This document shows positions 35,038 to 45,395 of a DNA stretch of 64,000 nt, in pieces (within the stretch, counting starts at the first letter, position 1; the number at the start of each line of letters is the position of its first letter). The notes beneath the pieces are model-generated. The model saw only the letters and a list, made by a program, of their open reading frames with translations. It was not told where the DNA came from and ran no database searches. The translations under genes were made by a program, and so were the position numbers. Source of the DNA: Chloroflexi bacterium AL-N1 (GTDB taxonomy: Bacteria; Chloroflexota; Chloroflexia; Chloroflexales; Roseiflexaceae); NCBI GenBank assembly GCA_013122435.1, contig WYDT01000005.1:248001-312000 (forward strand), in the 5' to 3' direction.

Positions 35038-35083
35038 CAACACACACTCTTGACTCGTTTATGGAGGGAAGTGTTTGATACGA

Positions 35084-36727
35084 TCAACGTCCCACCACGA
35101 TATCACCTTCCTCGATCCCTTCAGTTGTTGTTTCGCTATCCTCTAAAATCTCATACGAGGTCTCAGTTTCAATGCCGATCTGTACGGGAACACGGCGTTC
35201 TCGTTCACCATCGCGTACAATGACAAAACGATTGCCTTCAAACGATAGGACAGCTTCTTTGGGCAACACCAGGACATCTTCCTTGCTTTCGAGTACCACC
35301 CGAATTTGTGCGACTGCTCCCGGCGCTAACTCCTGGCCTTTCAGATCGGTTATCTCAAAACGTGTTGTTTGATCTTCTTCTTGCACAGCACCACTCCCAC
35401 CAGAACCATATGGGGCTGGCAGACGACGGATAATGGCGGGCATAATGACATCAGGGCGGGACAACAGGCTGATCTCGACAGGGGCCCCCTCTTCAATCAC
35501 ACGCATATCCTGTGCGCTGAGTTCTGCTGCAATCTCCAGGTTGGTGGGGTCGGCGATCTCGATAACCGACTCAAAGGCGGTGATTTCGTCCCCTTCGTTG
35601 ATAGCAATAGACAGAATTTTACCATCCTGAGGCGCGATAATCTGACCATCTTCGACTGCTTTGCGAGCCTTCTCGACATCAGCCTGTGCGTTTTCGATAG
35701 ACGTTAGTTGTTCATCGAGACTACCAATCTGCGCTTCTTCCAGCGCAAGCCGGGCCTCTTCAACCGTATTCTGTGCCGTGATAAGCTCATCGTTGCCTTC
35801 ACCAGTCAGCAATTCATCGAGTGTGCGGCGGGCCTCAATCACGTTTTCATCCTCAACCTCGACCTGTTCGATTTCTCCCTCACGTAGTTGATCAATATTG
35901 CGTTTTGACAATTCAATCTGTCGTTCAGCATCGCGCAACCCACGTTCTGCGGTTTTCAACGCCTCTTGATATTGCTCTTTTTCCTCATCGGTAAGCTTGT
36001 TCGGGCGTTTGACACCCTCGGCATCCTCGGTAAACGGCTGATCAGGATTGGTGCCATATTTTTCAACATGTTCGTTATCCCACCGGGCATCGCTGAAGGC
36101 TTTCTGGGCATCTTGTAATGCCTCGGTATCTTTTACGAGCTGAAATTCTGCCTCGGTTTTTGCTTCTGACGCAGTTACCTTGTTATCATCCGCCGTCCGT
36201 TCAGCCTCTTCTAACGCTTTTTGTGCTACACGGATAGGATCGTCAGGACCACCTGGTAACAGGCGAGAAAGTGCTTTTTCAGCGTTTTCTAAACCCAGTT
36301 GAGCTTGTTGAATGCTTTTTTCTCGTTCTCTTTGGGCATCTGCAAGACTGCGTTGAGCCTGAACCAGCGCATTTTCACTCTGGCGCAGCTCATCACGTGC
36401 TTCGTCCTGTTGTAATTCAGCCAGCACCTGCCCCGCCGCTACTTGATCGCCACGCTCGATACTTAATGTCTCGACCCGGCCATCACGTCGGAACTGCAAG
36501 CGATTCAGATCAACTGGTGTGACCCGGCCATTGCGCTCTAGTGTCTCTGCAATGACACCACGTTCTACTTCGTAGGTTGGGCGTTCAAGTTCTGGTGCAG
36601 GTGGGAGTGGTGTTGGTGTTGCAACCTCTTCCTGCGCTGTTGCGGGTGCACCACATGCCGTTAGCAATGCGAGTGCTAAGAGTGGCGTTACGGACAATAT
36701 ACGCAGCAGGTTCTCGTGCTTTTTCAT
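35084..36727 (-). CDS. membrane-fusion (HlyD/RND-type) adaptor lipoprotein
   Basis: 547 residues from the ATG at 36727, with a G-rich ribosome site; a GTG at 36739 is in frame. The lipobox LALLTAC places the lipid on about Cys25. The lipoyl/barrel-sandwich start is RDGRVETLSIERGDQVAAG, followed by a long coiled coil (about 95-350) rich in Glu, Ala, Arg and Gln, then the return half DGQIIAPQDGKILSIAINEG, a beta-barrel and a C-terminal domain. It heads the export operon. In a monoderm-like envelope it would sit on the outer face of the membrane and extend the FtsX-like permease. Confidence 0.9.
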   Translation of the reverse strand: MKKHENLLRILSVTPLLALALLTACGAPATAQEEVATPTPLPPAPELERPTYEVERGVIAETLERNGRVTPVDLNRLQFRRDGRVETLSIERGDQVAAGQVLAELQQDEARDELRQSENALVQAQRSLADAQREREKSIQQAQLGLENAEKALSRLLPGGPDDPIRVAQKALEEAERTADDNKVTASEAKTEAEFQLVKDTEALQDAQKAFSDARWDNEHVEKYGTNPDQPFTEDAEGVKRPNKLTDEEKEQYQEALKTAERGLRDAERQIELSKRNIDQLREGEIEQVEVEDENVIEARRTLDELLTGEGNDELITAQNTVEEARLALEEAQIGSLDEQLTSIENAQADVEKARKAVEDGQIIAPQDGKILSIAINEGDEITAFESVIEIADPTNLEIAAELSAQDMRVIEEGAPVEISLLSRPDVIMPAIIRRLPAPYGSGGSGAVQEEDQTTRFEITDLKGQELAPGAVAQIRVVLESKEDVLVLPKEAVLSFEGNRFVIVRDGERERRVPVQIGIETETSYEILEDSETTTEGIEEGDIVVGR

Positions 36728-36850
36728 ATAATCCCCCACATATCAGTTTGTTTCTTCTCGTCTATGATGCATATCACGTTTTATTATACGTATTAACTAG
36801 AAATATACAAACACATTAAGGCTGGAAGACTCTATTGAGTCGCTGCCATA

Positions 36851-39598
36851 TCATCCCTGTGGTTCCACCGGAAATGGTGCGCCACGCTCAACGCTATAGC
36901 CTTCATAATCTGGATCGATCTCTGTAGCACAGGTGCCTGGTTGTGCATCCTCTGACTCGTCCAGGCATTCCAGGAACGCCAGGGTTGTTTCCTGCGCTTC
37001 CACCAGACCACGGTCAAGATCCATTTCATTATTGATCGCATCATCGATGGCTTTATACAGCCAGTATGTATCAATATTGCCAAAGGATGTCGACTGATCA
37101 CTCACCTGGCTTGTCTGTTGGAGGGCTTCAGCGTAAACCTCGACAATTTCAGCGGCTTCTGGCGAGGTTTGTTGGATATACTCTTCTGATCGGGCTATCG
37201 AAAGACGTGCAGGAGTACCGCCCTGAAGATTGTTGATATCGCTTGAAAGGAATTTAAGCCAGTCCCAGCAAGCCTGAGAGTGTTCTGTCTGAGCAGAAAT
37301 ATGGAAACCACGCGTCGAGATATCATCGCCACCCAATCCACCATTTCCAACGGGCAGTGGTGCCGAACCAACCTCGAAGGCATCACCCTCGCCTTCTATC
37401 CCCGGCTCTATGAAACCAAATGAGCCCTGATCCCAATCAAACCACATCCCAACCTGACCATTCTGAATCAATTGATATGGGTCTAACGTTTCAGTGGGTG
37501 TTTCGTTTTGTCGATAATACAGTTCAATCTCTGGCATGACCTCGTGCACTTTGGCAAGATCAATATACCACTGGATCGTTTGCACAACTCCAGGATCGTC
37601 ATAGTTTGGACGGATATTCTCTCCACTGCCCGTAGTGAGTGGGGCACCAAACTGATTCCCAAAAAAGAGTATATCTGACAAGGGACCACTCATGGCGACA
37701 TAACCATATTGCTTATTGTCACCCTCACCCTGCGTAAGCGACTGGGCCGCTGCTAAAAAGTCATCTGGTGTCCATTGATAGGTTGGTGTAGCAATGCTGG
37801 CTTCTTCAAAGATAGTACGATTGTAAGCCAGCGTACGCACATTGTAGGAATAGGGCAGACCGGTCAAACGGCCATCGTGCTCGTACATAGAGAGCAGCGC
37901 TGCTGGATAGTCATCACGTTCAAAACTGCTGTCTGCATCGATAAGTGGTTGGAGATCCAGCAATGCGCTGAGATCATCGTCGGTACTTGGTTGACTCCAC
38001 CACGAAAAACAGTCAGCTGTACGGGCCATCTCACCGAATTCTAGTGGCCCGGTAAATGTATCTGTTGCTGCAATCTCGACGAAAACATCTGGGCGTTGCT
38101 CCTGGAATGTACGGGACAGTTGTCGTAGGGTGGATGGGTTGTAGCCATTGTTCATAAATGTGATGGTGGTGGCACCCTCTGGGGCCTCCTGTGGTTCAGG
38201 TGTGGCCACAAACACCGGGCTCATATCTGGCTCAGCCGTTGGTGTTGTTTCAACCTGTGCAAGCTGCTCATCGAGTTGCCCCTGGGCCTCGGTCAGGGCC
38301 TGTTGCACATCCGCATTGGGGTCACTCATCACCTGTGACATTGTTTCGGCCAGTATCCCAATGGCTCGATAATCAAAGTTGGTGGGGATCGGATTTTGTC
38401 CAGTATTTTCGAGAGCCCAACGATATGCTTCTGCCGTGGCTTCATCAACTGATTCCCTGAAACCTAGCTCATCAGCCAGCGATTGACGCGCAGGAATACG
38501 ACCAGGAAACGAACTGCCTCCCTCAAAAGTATTCTGCTCAATATCTTGCTGCGAGAGAAATTCAATCCATTTCCATGACTCGTTCGGATGGGCTGTACCG
38601 CCACTAATAACATAGCCATCACTACCACCAAAATCAAACAAGCCCTCTCCTGTAGGATAGGGAATAACACCTGTTTCAAAATCTAGTTCTGTGTTTTGCT
38701 CTTCACCTTCAAAGAAGGCATAGGCTAACATTTCACTGGGCCAGATACCAATACGTCCATCCCTCACAAGTTGTGATGGATCGACAGGTTCGGTGTCGTC
38801 GCCTAGGCCCATGGGTGAGATATTAAACAGGGCACCGCTATCACTCAGTTCACGAATACGTTCTACAGAGCTCACAAAGGCTGGTTCATTCAATACCAGA
38901 TCCTGGCTGGGTATCTCAAAGATATTAACGCCCTGAGACACTAGTTCGGAATAGAGTGGTAACGTTCCACCAGTAGAGTCTAAAAATCCATATGTTTCAA
39001 TGGTGCGTCCATTCTTCTGTGCGATTTGTTCAGATATACCAAGCAGATCATTCCAACTCCAGCCCGGTGTAGGTTCTGACACGTTGGCCAACTCGAAAAG
39101 GGTTTTGTTATACGCTAAAAGCTGAACATAAAAGTAACGTGGTAATACCCATACACCGCCATCAGATTCATAACGCTCAAGTGCACCTGCAAAGAAATCA
39201 TCACGTTGGAAGTTCGGATCTGCCTCCATAAGCGGTTGCAAATTCATCAGCAAGTTGGTGTTGTAGGCTTCAGGCGAAACAAAAAAAGCAGGGGCTGTAT
39301 CGGCACCAGAAACCACACGGCGCAACATGGCCATCTGCGAGTCCGAATCGCCCTGCCCACTATTATTCATCAGATCGTCTAGTGGAACAATAGCGACCTG
39401 GATATTGGGATTAGCCGCTGTAAATTGTTGTGCAAGTGCCTCAAACCTGGGGCGATCTGACTCCCAACTAGCATATGAAATAGTCACTTGCTCGCCATTG
39501 GATGTGTTGGGATCTGATTCTGCTCCGGGCAAGGCAAACGGCAAACTACATCCAGCTAAAATGAGGCACACTAGCAGCACACTAACTATGCGTTGCAT
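36851..39598 (-). CDS. lipoprotein with two fused family 1 solute-binding domains
   Basis: About 915 residues from the ATG at 39598, favoured because AAGG lies nine bases upstream and the signal peptide then begins MQRIVSVLLVCLILAGC with the lipobox LAGC; further in-frame starts lie up to 39661. Domain 1 opens VTISYASWESDRPRFEALAQ; domain 2 (from about residue 475) opens ATTITFMNNGYNPSTLRQLS. Both contain the sugar-binding-protein pattern (YVQLLAYNKTLFE and VRTLAYNRTIFEEAS; QLVRDGRIGIWPSEM and QLIQNGQVGMWFDW). A spacer rich in Thr, Pro and Glu joins them. Single binding proteins are about 430 residues, so this is a true tandem fusion. No importer permease is adjacent; the export operon lies 124 bases downstream on the same strand. 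Confidence 0.88.
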   Translation of the reverse strand: MQRIVSVLLVCLILAGCSLPFALPGAESDPNTSNGEQVTISYASWESDRPRFEALAQQFTAANPNIQVAIVPLDDLMNNSGQGDSDSQMAMLRRVVSGADTAPAFFVSPEAYNTNLLMNLQPLMEADPNFQRDDFFAGALERYESDGGVWVLPRYFYVQLLAYNKTLFELANVSEPTPGWSWNDLLGISEQIAQKNGRTIETYGFLDSTGGTLPLYSELVSQGVNIFEIPSQDLVLNEPAFVSSVERIRELSDSGALFNISPMGLGDDTEPVDPSQLVRDGRIGIWPSEMLAYAFFEGEEQNTELDFETGVIPYPTGEGLFDFGGSDGYVISGGTAHPNESWKWIEFLSQQDIEQNTFEGGSSFPGRIPARQSLADELGFRESVDEATAEAYRWALENTGQNPIPTNFDYRAIGILAETMSQVMSDPNADVQQALTEAQGQLDEQLAQVETTPTAEPDMSPVFVATPEPQEAPEGATTITFMNNGYNPSTLRQLSRTFQEQRPDVFVEIAATDTFTGPLEFGEMARTADCFSWWSQPSTDDDLSALLDLQPLIDADSSFERDDYPAALLSMYEHDGRLTGLPYSYNVRTLAYNRTIFEEASIATPTYQWTPDDFLAAAQSLTQGEGDNKQYGYVAMSGPLSDILFFGNQFGAPLTTGSGENIRPNYDDPGVVQTIQWYIDLAKVHEVMPEIELYYRQNETPTETLDPYQLIQNGQVGMWFDWDQGSFGFIEPGIEGEGDAFEVGSAPLPVGNGGLGGDDISTRGFHISAQTEHSQACWDWLKFLSSDINNLQGGTPARLSIARSEEYIQQTSPEAAEIVEVYAEALQQTSQVSDQSTSFGNIDTYWLYKAIDDAINNEMDLDRGLVEAQETTLAFLECLDESEDAQPGTCATEIDPDYEGYSVERGAPFPVEPQG

Positions 39599-39861
39599 AT
39601 CTTCCATCCTTACAGATGTTGTCTCTTCCATTACCAGCATATATAGTAAAGAAGATGGCAAAACTTTTTCAGGTTACTCTTAATAGGAGCACAACATTAG
39701 TTCCTTTTTTAGGACGTAGCAGCGACGTCAAAAGTTCCCAGAATAGATACTTTTCTTTGTTCTATAACTCAAGACGAATAATTGAACTGAATCGTAACAG
39801 ATGAAATCTTATCTGTCACTGATAAAAGACTGATAACTTTAATTAAACTCTTATAATGGTA

Positions 39862-42800
39862 CTAAGTTTTGCGCTGCTCATCAATCTGTTGGATCAGGGT
39901 TGTAACGGCTGCATCAAGTTGCGTATCATTGTTTATTGTAGTCGCGCCTATCGGTAATGCTACATCGATATCAACAGCACGACCAGTTCCTTCAAGATCA
40001 TCCCCTTCTGGTGTAGCAACTTTGATACGGGGCAGACGAAAACGCGTTCCGTCCAGTAACTGGTGCTCAAAAGTCCAGATAACGGCACCGGCACTGGGTC
40101 GACCGACAACTACCCCTAGCCCCAAACGACGATAGCCCTCTGCAAACATCTCGGTATTCGATCCAGAACTCTCATTGATTACTAATATGGTCGGTTTATT
40201 TAATACACGATTACCTGCAACATGGTCCGCATAGGCGGTTTGTTGATCACGGAAAGTGCTTTGCAACACACTTCGGCGTGTTAAAACATCAAGGATAAAT
40301 GTCGCTGTGTGACCACCACCATTAAAACGGGCATCAATAACCACACCTTCTTTGCCATAGATTTCCACGTCCAGATCGGCCAGAAACTGTTGATAGGCGG
40401 GATAGCTCATCGCACGAATATGCACATATCCAAGCCGTCCCTCACTCACACGATGGACATAAGCTTCGTTAGCATGCACCCACGCCCGGTAGCGGAGCGC
40501 ATCGTAGGCTCCTACCGCAACTGGTCGCACGGCAAACTCGGTGGCCTCTGTGCTTGTCCTGGGATCAGTCCCAATGCGTAATTGCACCCGCCGATCAATC
40601 ATCCGCTGTAACAACGCATCAAGATTGACACCAGGGCCGAGTGTAACGCCATCCACAGCCAGGAGATAGTGTCCAAGCTGTATAGCATTGCCATCACCGT
40701 CACGAGACAGCGCCGCTGGACTTTCGGGAATAATGTCACTGATGCGGAAGTGGCCACTCGTCGCTAATTCACGGCGATCAAATTCCAGCCCAACATACCC
40801 ATGTTCAATTGATGTCAGACCTGTGGGATATGCACCCATATGCGACGCTCGTAATTCACCAACCATCAGATTCAGGATAGCCAGAAAATCACCATGGGTC
40901 TGGGCTCCTGCCACCAGTGGGGCAAATTGTTCACGCGCCGCACTCCAATCGAGACCACGAAACGTTGGATCATAAAAGTAGTCACGTAAAAGACGCCATC
41001 CCTCTTCGAACATCTGCATCTTCTCTTGATGAAAATCAATGACAACTTCGCTGCTCACCTGTACATGTGTCCGATCACCGCGAGGAAACTTCATATTCAT
41101 AATTTGCCCGCCATCAAGGTAATAAAAACTTTTGCCGTCAGGGGCAAATTGGGCCGCCCATTTCCCAGTGCTACTCCCGGTCAGGCGACGCGGAGATTGG
41201 CCTTCGCGCGGTTCATCGAGTGGTAGTGTCCACAGATTAGCCTCACCGGCAACAACCGCACTCAAAATGAGATCACGGCTATCTGGGCTCACACAGTAGG
41301 CTGACGCATCCATCTGGATCGGTGTCAATAAACGCAATCGTCGCTCAATTCCTTCAAATACAATCGTGATATCAGGCGGCGATTTTGGCGTTTCTCCAGG
41401 TTCTTTACCATTGGTCTGTTCATCTGAGGTTTGGGTTTTGTCGTCATTAGTATTGGGGGTGTTTTTCTTTTCTTCATCCGACACAAATAATTGCTCAAAG
41501 TCGTGTTCACGAAACACGGGTTGGTGTGGTTGCAGATCGACTCGACCAATCTGTGCCTCAGCGCGATATTGCCCTGTGGTAAAAACAATAAACTGTCCAT
41601 TGCATGACCAGATGGGCCTTGATGTATGCAGATTGCCCATGAACGTAATTTGGTGGCACTGCTCCTCGTCAATATGCTGTACAAACAAATTACTCAAGAA
41701 ATTCTGGTCCTGTGCACTATAGACCACCCAATGGCTATCAGGGGACCAGGCAAATGTCGCACCATAGAAAAAATCAGCCTGTACAAAAGCGCGGTCATCA
41801 TGGGTTTCAATATTGATAAGGCGAATTTCGTTCAGACCACACGCATAGGCAACCCATGCCCCGTCTGGTGAAAATCGCGGTGACGATTTAGCACTATCAC
41901 GTTCAGTCAAGCGCGTTTCAGTGCGCGTCGTGAAATCGTAGAGATAAATCTCCTCGTCGCCGTGTCGATCCGAGATATACACCAGTTTGCGGCTATCGGG
42001 AGACCAGTCGATATCATGCTCACGAAATGTGGTATTGGTGATACGAATAGATGGTCCCTGTCGACGCTCTTTTTCAGTTTCTTTGTCAGCAAAATCTGCA
42101 AAGATTTCGCCTCTGACCACAAAAGCAATTTTGTTGCCATCAGGAGCAAGGGCCAACTCACTCAATTGGCGGGTGTAGGTTTGCGTTCGTACGGGAGTAA
42201 TCTTAGTATCCTGACGCACTTGAATATCAATCGGGGCCGACTCTCCCGAGGCGAGATCGAGTTGCCAGATGTGAAAATCCCGCTCGAAGACAATCACCTT
42301 GCGATCATCAGCTAGCTTTAGCCAGAGCAAGCGCCCTTCCGTAAATGTGGTTATCTCGTGTGCCAGACCATCTTCAAATGAGCGAAACCAGATATTTTCG
42401 ACCCCATCACGGTCGGAGACAAAGTACAACCCGTTTCCATCTGCAGCCCAGAGCGGCCAGCGATTGAGCCCGATATAATCTTCACTCTCTTTGCAAAAGT
42501 CTGTTGCATCGATGTCGCTGCCGACCGTCCATATTTCGGTACCACCATAGGGATTAGGACCGCGACGCCACCAGCTTGCCCGCGCCAGGTTGAACGCGAG
42601 ACGTGTGCCATCGGGTGAAACAGAGAGGCTATTGAGTTGCTCATACGGCTGATCGATCCATTTGATCGGTGTTCCCCCGTCTGCCGATACCCGAAAGAGC
42701 GCACTGCCCTGCTGATCGCGCATCGAACTAAAATAGATCGCTGTACCATCAACAGACCATGCCTCCACGTTGCTGGCGGCATCGTGAAAGGTAATGCGGC

Positions 42801-43059
42801 GTACATCTCCACCATACAATGGCAACACATACAGATCCCCCTGCCCTGTTCGGTTCGAGGTAAACGCTAACGACTGGCCATCCGGTGACCAACGTGGTGA
42901 AGAGTGTGCTGCTGGATGCGCGGTGAGACGCTCGGCATTGCCACCCCCTATATCAACCAACCAGATATCGGCTGCATACACAAACGCGATACGGTGGCCA
43001 TCTGGTGAGATCGCTGGAGTACGAAAATAGGGACGGGTTGATAATTGCGAATGATTCAT
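39862..43059 (-). CDS. tricorn-type S41 peptidase with beta-propellers
   Basis: 1065 residues from the ATG at 43059, chosen for GAGGA five bases upstream; the frame extends to 43083. The first 600 residues hold repeated propeller blades of TolB/WD40 style (ISPDGHRIAFVYAADIW, WSPDGQSLAFTSNRTGQGDL, WSPDSRKLVYISDRHGDEEI). An acidic, low-complexity insert lies near 525-555. The core domain has FYDPTFRGLDW and GELRASHMG with the Ser-His pair of tricorn, a PDZ-like domain and the TSPc domain with RFNGGGHTATF and INESSGSNTEMFAEGY, whose Ser (about residue 967) is the likely nucleophile. The residue after it is Asn where archaeal tricorn has Asp. It degrades peptides, probably downstream of larger proteases. 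No signal peptide is seen. Confidence 0.93.
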   Translation of the reverse strand: MNHSQLSTRPYFRTPAISPDGHRIAFVYAADIWLVDIGGGNAERLTAHPAAHSSPRWSPDGQSLAFTSNRTGQGDLYVLPLYGGDVRRITFHDAASNVEAWSVDGTAIYFSSMRDQQGSALFRVSADGGTPIKWIDQPYEQLNSLSVSPDGTRLAFNLARASWWRRGPNPYGGTEIWTVGSDIDATDFCKESEDYIGLNRWPLWAADGNGLYFVSDRDGVENIWFRSFEDGLAHEITTFTEGRLLWLKLADDRKVIVFERDFHIWQLDLASGESAPIDIQVRQDTKITPVRTQTYTRQLSELALAPDGNKIAFVVRGEIFADFADKETEKERRQGPSIRITNTTFREHDIDWSPDSRKLVYISDRHGDEEIYLYDFTTRTETRLTERDSAKSSPRFSPDGAWVAYACGLNEIRLINIETHDDRAFVQADFFYGATFAWSPDSHWVVYSAQDQNFLSNLFVQHIDEEQCHQITFMGNLHTSRPIWSCNGQFIVFTTGQYRAEAQIGRVDLQPHQPVFREHDFEQLFVSDEEKKNTPNTNDDKTQTSDEQTNGKEPGETPKSPPDITIVFEGIERRLRLLTPIQMDASAYCVSPDSRDLILSAVVAGEANLWTLPLDEPREGQSPRRLTGSSTGKWAAQFAPDGKSFYYLDGGQIMNMKFPRGDRTHVQVSSEVVIDFHQEKMQMFEEGWRLLRDYFYDPTFRGLDWSAAREQFAPLVAGAQTHGDFLAILNLMVGELRASHMGAYPTGLTSIEHGYVGLEFDRRELATSGHFRISDIIPESPAALSRDGDGNAIQLGHYLLAVDGVTLGPGVNLDALLQRMIDRRVQLRIGTDPRTSTEATEFAVRPVAVGAYDALRYRAWVHANEAYVHRVSEGRLGYVHIRAMSYPAYQQFLADLDVEIYGKEGVVIDARFNGGGHTATFILDVLTRRSVLQSTFRDQQTAYADHVAGNRVLNKPTILVINESSGSNTEMFAEGYRRLGLGVVVGRPSAGAVIWTFEHQLLDGTRFRLPRIKVATPEGDDLEGTGRAVDIDVALPIGATTINNDTQLDAAVTTLIQQIDEQRKT

Positions 43060-43273
43060 CGGATTCCTCATATCTTCAAACATTGCTAGGGAGTTTCATG
43101 GCTACCACACCTACAGCACTAGTCTATTTATTCTCTATCAGGATACAATGAGCTATTTATCGAATCTTACCTTATGATATCATGTTTGCACGCAACCTCA
43201 GTATGAAAAGGTACATACGCGTAGTCTGATTTAGCATATCCATAGGACAAGTGCATTAGAGACATGGTTCAAT

Positions 43274-45334
43274 ATGACATCACAGTCTAAACAGCAAGCA
43301 ACCACTATCCGCACATGGAGCTTTTCACAGTCTCTTGTGTTGTGGGGCAGTATGACGATCATTGGTTTTGTGGCGTTGTTGCCACGTGTGTTTGGGCTGG
43401 ACGACTTCTACACCATCGATGAGGGCTACCACTGGCCTGGTCGGGTAGAGCGCTTTGCCGAGGCGCTGGCAACGCAGGACTGGGCTGTGACCAACCAGAC
43501 TGGTCATCCTGGTGTGACGACCATGTGGCTTGGGTCGCTGGGCCGCTGGCTTGGTGAGTCAGTTGGCGTGTACGATCCTGGTTGGGCAGGTGGTGGCGCA
43601 ACCTATCTCGGCTTTCTCCGTCTTCCGCTGGCCATAGTCAACGCGCTGGCCGTTGTGATCGGCTATGTGCTGCTACGCCGCTTGTTTCGTGCTGACATCG
43701 CGCTACTTGCTGGAATAATGTGGGCCACTTCGCCCTTTATGATCGCACACAGCCGCGTCTTACACCTCGACGCATTGCTCACATCGTTTATTGCTCTGAG
43801 TGTGCTGGCTCTCCTCGTTGCGATGCGCGATGATGATCACAAATCTGTACCGTGGGTAATAGCCTCAGGCGTTTGTGCGGGCCTGGCGTTATTGACTAAA
43901 GCACCATCGTTTATCCTCCCACCGTTGGTGGGCCTCCTGATGCTTTTGTTTAGCCCTACAGCGGGGTGGTGGCAGCGCATACTCTGGGCCCTGCGGCACT
44001 ACCCTATCTGGCTTGGCTGTGCTGTACTCATGGTGTTTATTGGCTGGCCTGCGATGTGGGTCAATCCTATAGAAGCAATTGGTAGTATCGTGAACGAAAT
44101 CATCCGCAATGGTGGGGTGCCCCATCACTCCGGTAATTATTTCCTCGGCACACCAGTTGCTGATCCGGGCGTGCTCTTTTACCCTGCGGTGGTGCTCTGG
44201 CGCACCACCCCACTCACACTTATTGGCCTGGTGATGCTGCTCATCAGTCTGGGTGTTGCTCTTCGCAAGCGTTTGGCCGGAAATTCCGCAGCATTGTCGC
44301 TGCAGGACCGCGAACTACGCGTTGTGCTTGCGCTTGGTCTTTTTGTCATGTTGTTCATACTCATGCTGAGTTTGCAACCCAAAAAATTCGACCGCTACCT
44401 GCTACCGATCTGGCCGACACTAACGATCCTGGCCTCAGTTGGATTCTTGCGTGTCTTTACCTATTTCTGGAACCGCTGGCAACATCATACGCACTGGTTC
44501 CTGGGGGCTGGTGCTGTGATTTTACTACTCAATCTGAGCTGGTTTCATCCCTACTATCTGGCCTATTTCAATCCACTCGTAGGTGGTGGTGCGACAGCCC
44601 AACAAGTCATGTTGACCGGCTGGGGCGAGGGCATGGAGGAAGTTGGTGCATGGCTGAACCGCCAACCCGATCTCAACCGGGGTCCGGTACTGTCGTGGAT
44701 ACCGCCTACGTTAGCGCCATTTATCCCGGCGGAAAACCTGGTGCTCGATCTGCGCGAGGAAAATCTGGAGCGGGCGACCAGCTATGCGGTGCTCTATTCA
44801 CGCAGTGTCCAGCGTGGAGAGTCCATCGTTGCCGAGGAGTATGTACGGCAGAATCCGCCCCTCTTTACGGTGCAAAAACATGGCATCGACTACGCAACAG
44901 TGCATCAGCTACCACGACCCTTTGATGAGCCAATCGATGCTGTTTTTGGTGATGGGTTGTATCTCCGTGGCTTTAGCCATGAACTGGTTGACAACACACT
45001 GGTGATTACGCCCTCCTGGAGTATTCAAACAGAGCAACCCGGCAATGTCTTTAGTTTTGTGCATATCCTCAATGACAACGGCGATGTGGTGGCACAGGTC
45101 GATGCGCCACTCGACCAGGGGATGTTTGCAACGTGGAAGGCCGGGCGACATTTTGACAGCCCCCTGCCGGTACCGCTTCCCGCCGAGCTTCCGGAAGCTG
45201 ACTACCAGATTGTCATGGGCTTGTACCATCCCGCAGATGGTGTACGACTCCCGCTTCAGCAAGGTCAAGCATTGCCGGAAGAGCTCGACGGACCCGGCGT
45301 GATAGTACTCACAACCCTGCGACTATCCAGATAA
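43274..45334 (+). CDS. GT-C membrane glycosyltransferase (GT39-like), stand-alone
   Basis: 686 residues. TM1 near 18-38, then the loop FYTIDEGYHWPGRVERFAEA with Asp49-Glu50 and TGHPGVTTMWLG, a marked motif of one Chloroflexota and bacterial GT39 branch. About ten more helices follow up to residue 430 (including SLQPKKFDRYLLPIWPTLTI, the conserved K-R-Y-L-P before a late helix), then a soluble C-terminal region of about 230 residues with beta structure. It differs from the three tandem GT-C genes at 11-18 kb: no TPR and no DxGxGLDxGY tail domain. It probably adds a sugar to an envelope acceptor on the outer face. Confidence 0.88.
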   Translation: MTSQSKQQATTIRTWSFSQSLVLWGSMTIIGFVALLPRVFGLDDFYTIDEGYHWPGRVERFAEALATQDWAVTNQTGHPGVTTMWLGSLGRWLGESVGVYDPGWAGGGATYLGFLRLPLAIVNALAVVIGYVLLRRLFRADIALLAGIMWATSPFMIAHSRVLHLDALLTSFIALSVLALLVAMRDDDHKSVPWVIASGVCAGLALLTKAPSFILPPLVGLLMLLFSPTAGWWQRILWALRHYPIWLGCAVLMVFIGWPAMWVNPIEAIGSIVNEIIRNGGVPHHSGNYFLGTPVADPGVLFYPAVVLWRTTPLTLIGLVMLLISLGVALRKRLAGNSAALSLQDRELRVVLALGLFVMLFILMLSLQPKKFDRYLLPIWPTLTILASVGFLRVFTYFWNRWQHHTHWFLGAGAVILLLNLSWFHPYYLAYFNPLVGGGATAQQVMLTGWGEGMEEVGAWLNRQPDLNRGPVLSWIPPTLAPFIPAENLVLDLREENLERATSYAVLYSRSVQRGESIVAEEYVRQNPPLFTVQKHGIDYATVHQLPRPFDEPIDAVFGDGLYLRGFSHELVDNTLVITPSWSIQTEQPGNVFSFVHILNDNGDVVAQVDAPLDQGMFATWKAGRHFDSPLPVPLPAELPEADYQIVMGLYHPADGVRLPLQQGQALPEELDGPGVIVLTTLRLSR

Positions 45335-45347
45335 ATCAGGAGGAAGC

Positions 45348-45383
45348 ATGAACAGTCTACCTGAGTATCTCACTTTTAAGTAG
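45348..45383 (+). other. mini-ORF with strong ribosome site
   Basis: An AGGAGGA site (45338-45344) precedes an ATG four bases on, but the frame stops after 11 codons (MNSLPEYLTFK). It begins 14 bases after the GT-C stop. It may be the remnant start of a lost second gene in that operon, or a leader peptide. Confidence 0.4.
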
Positions 45384-45395
45384 AGCCGTTTGCAT

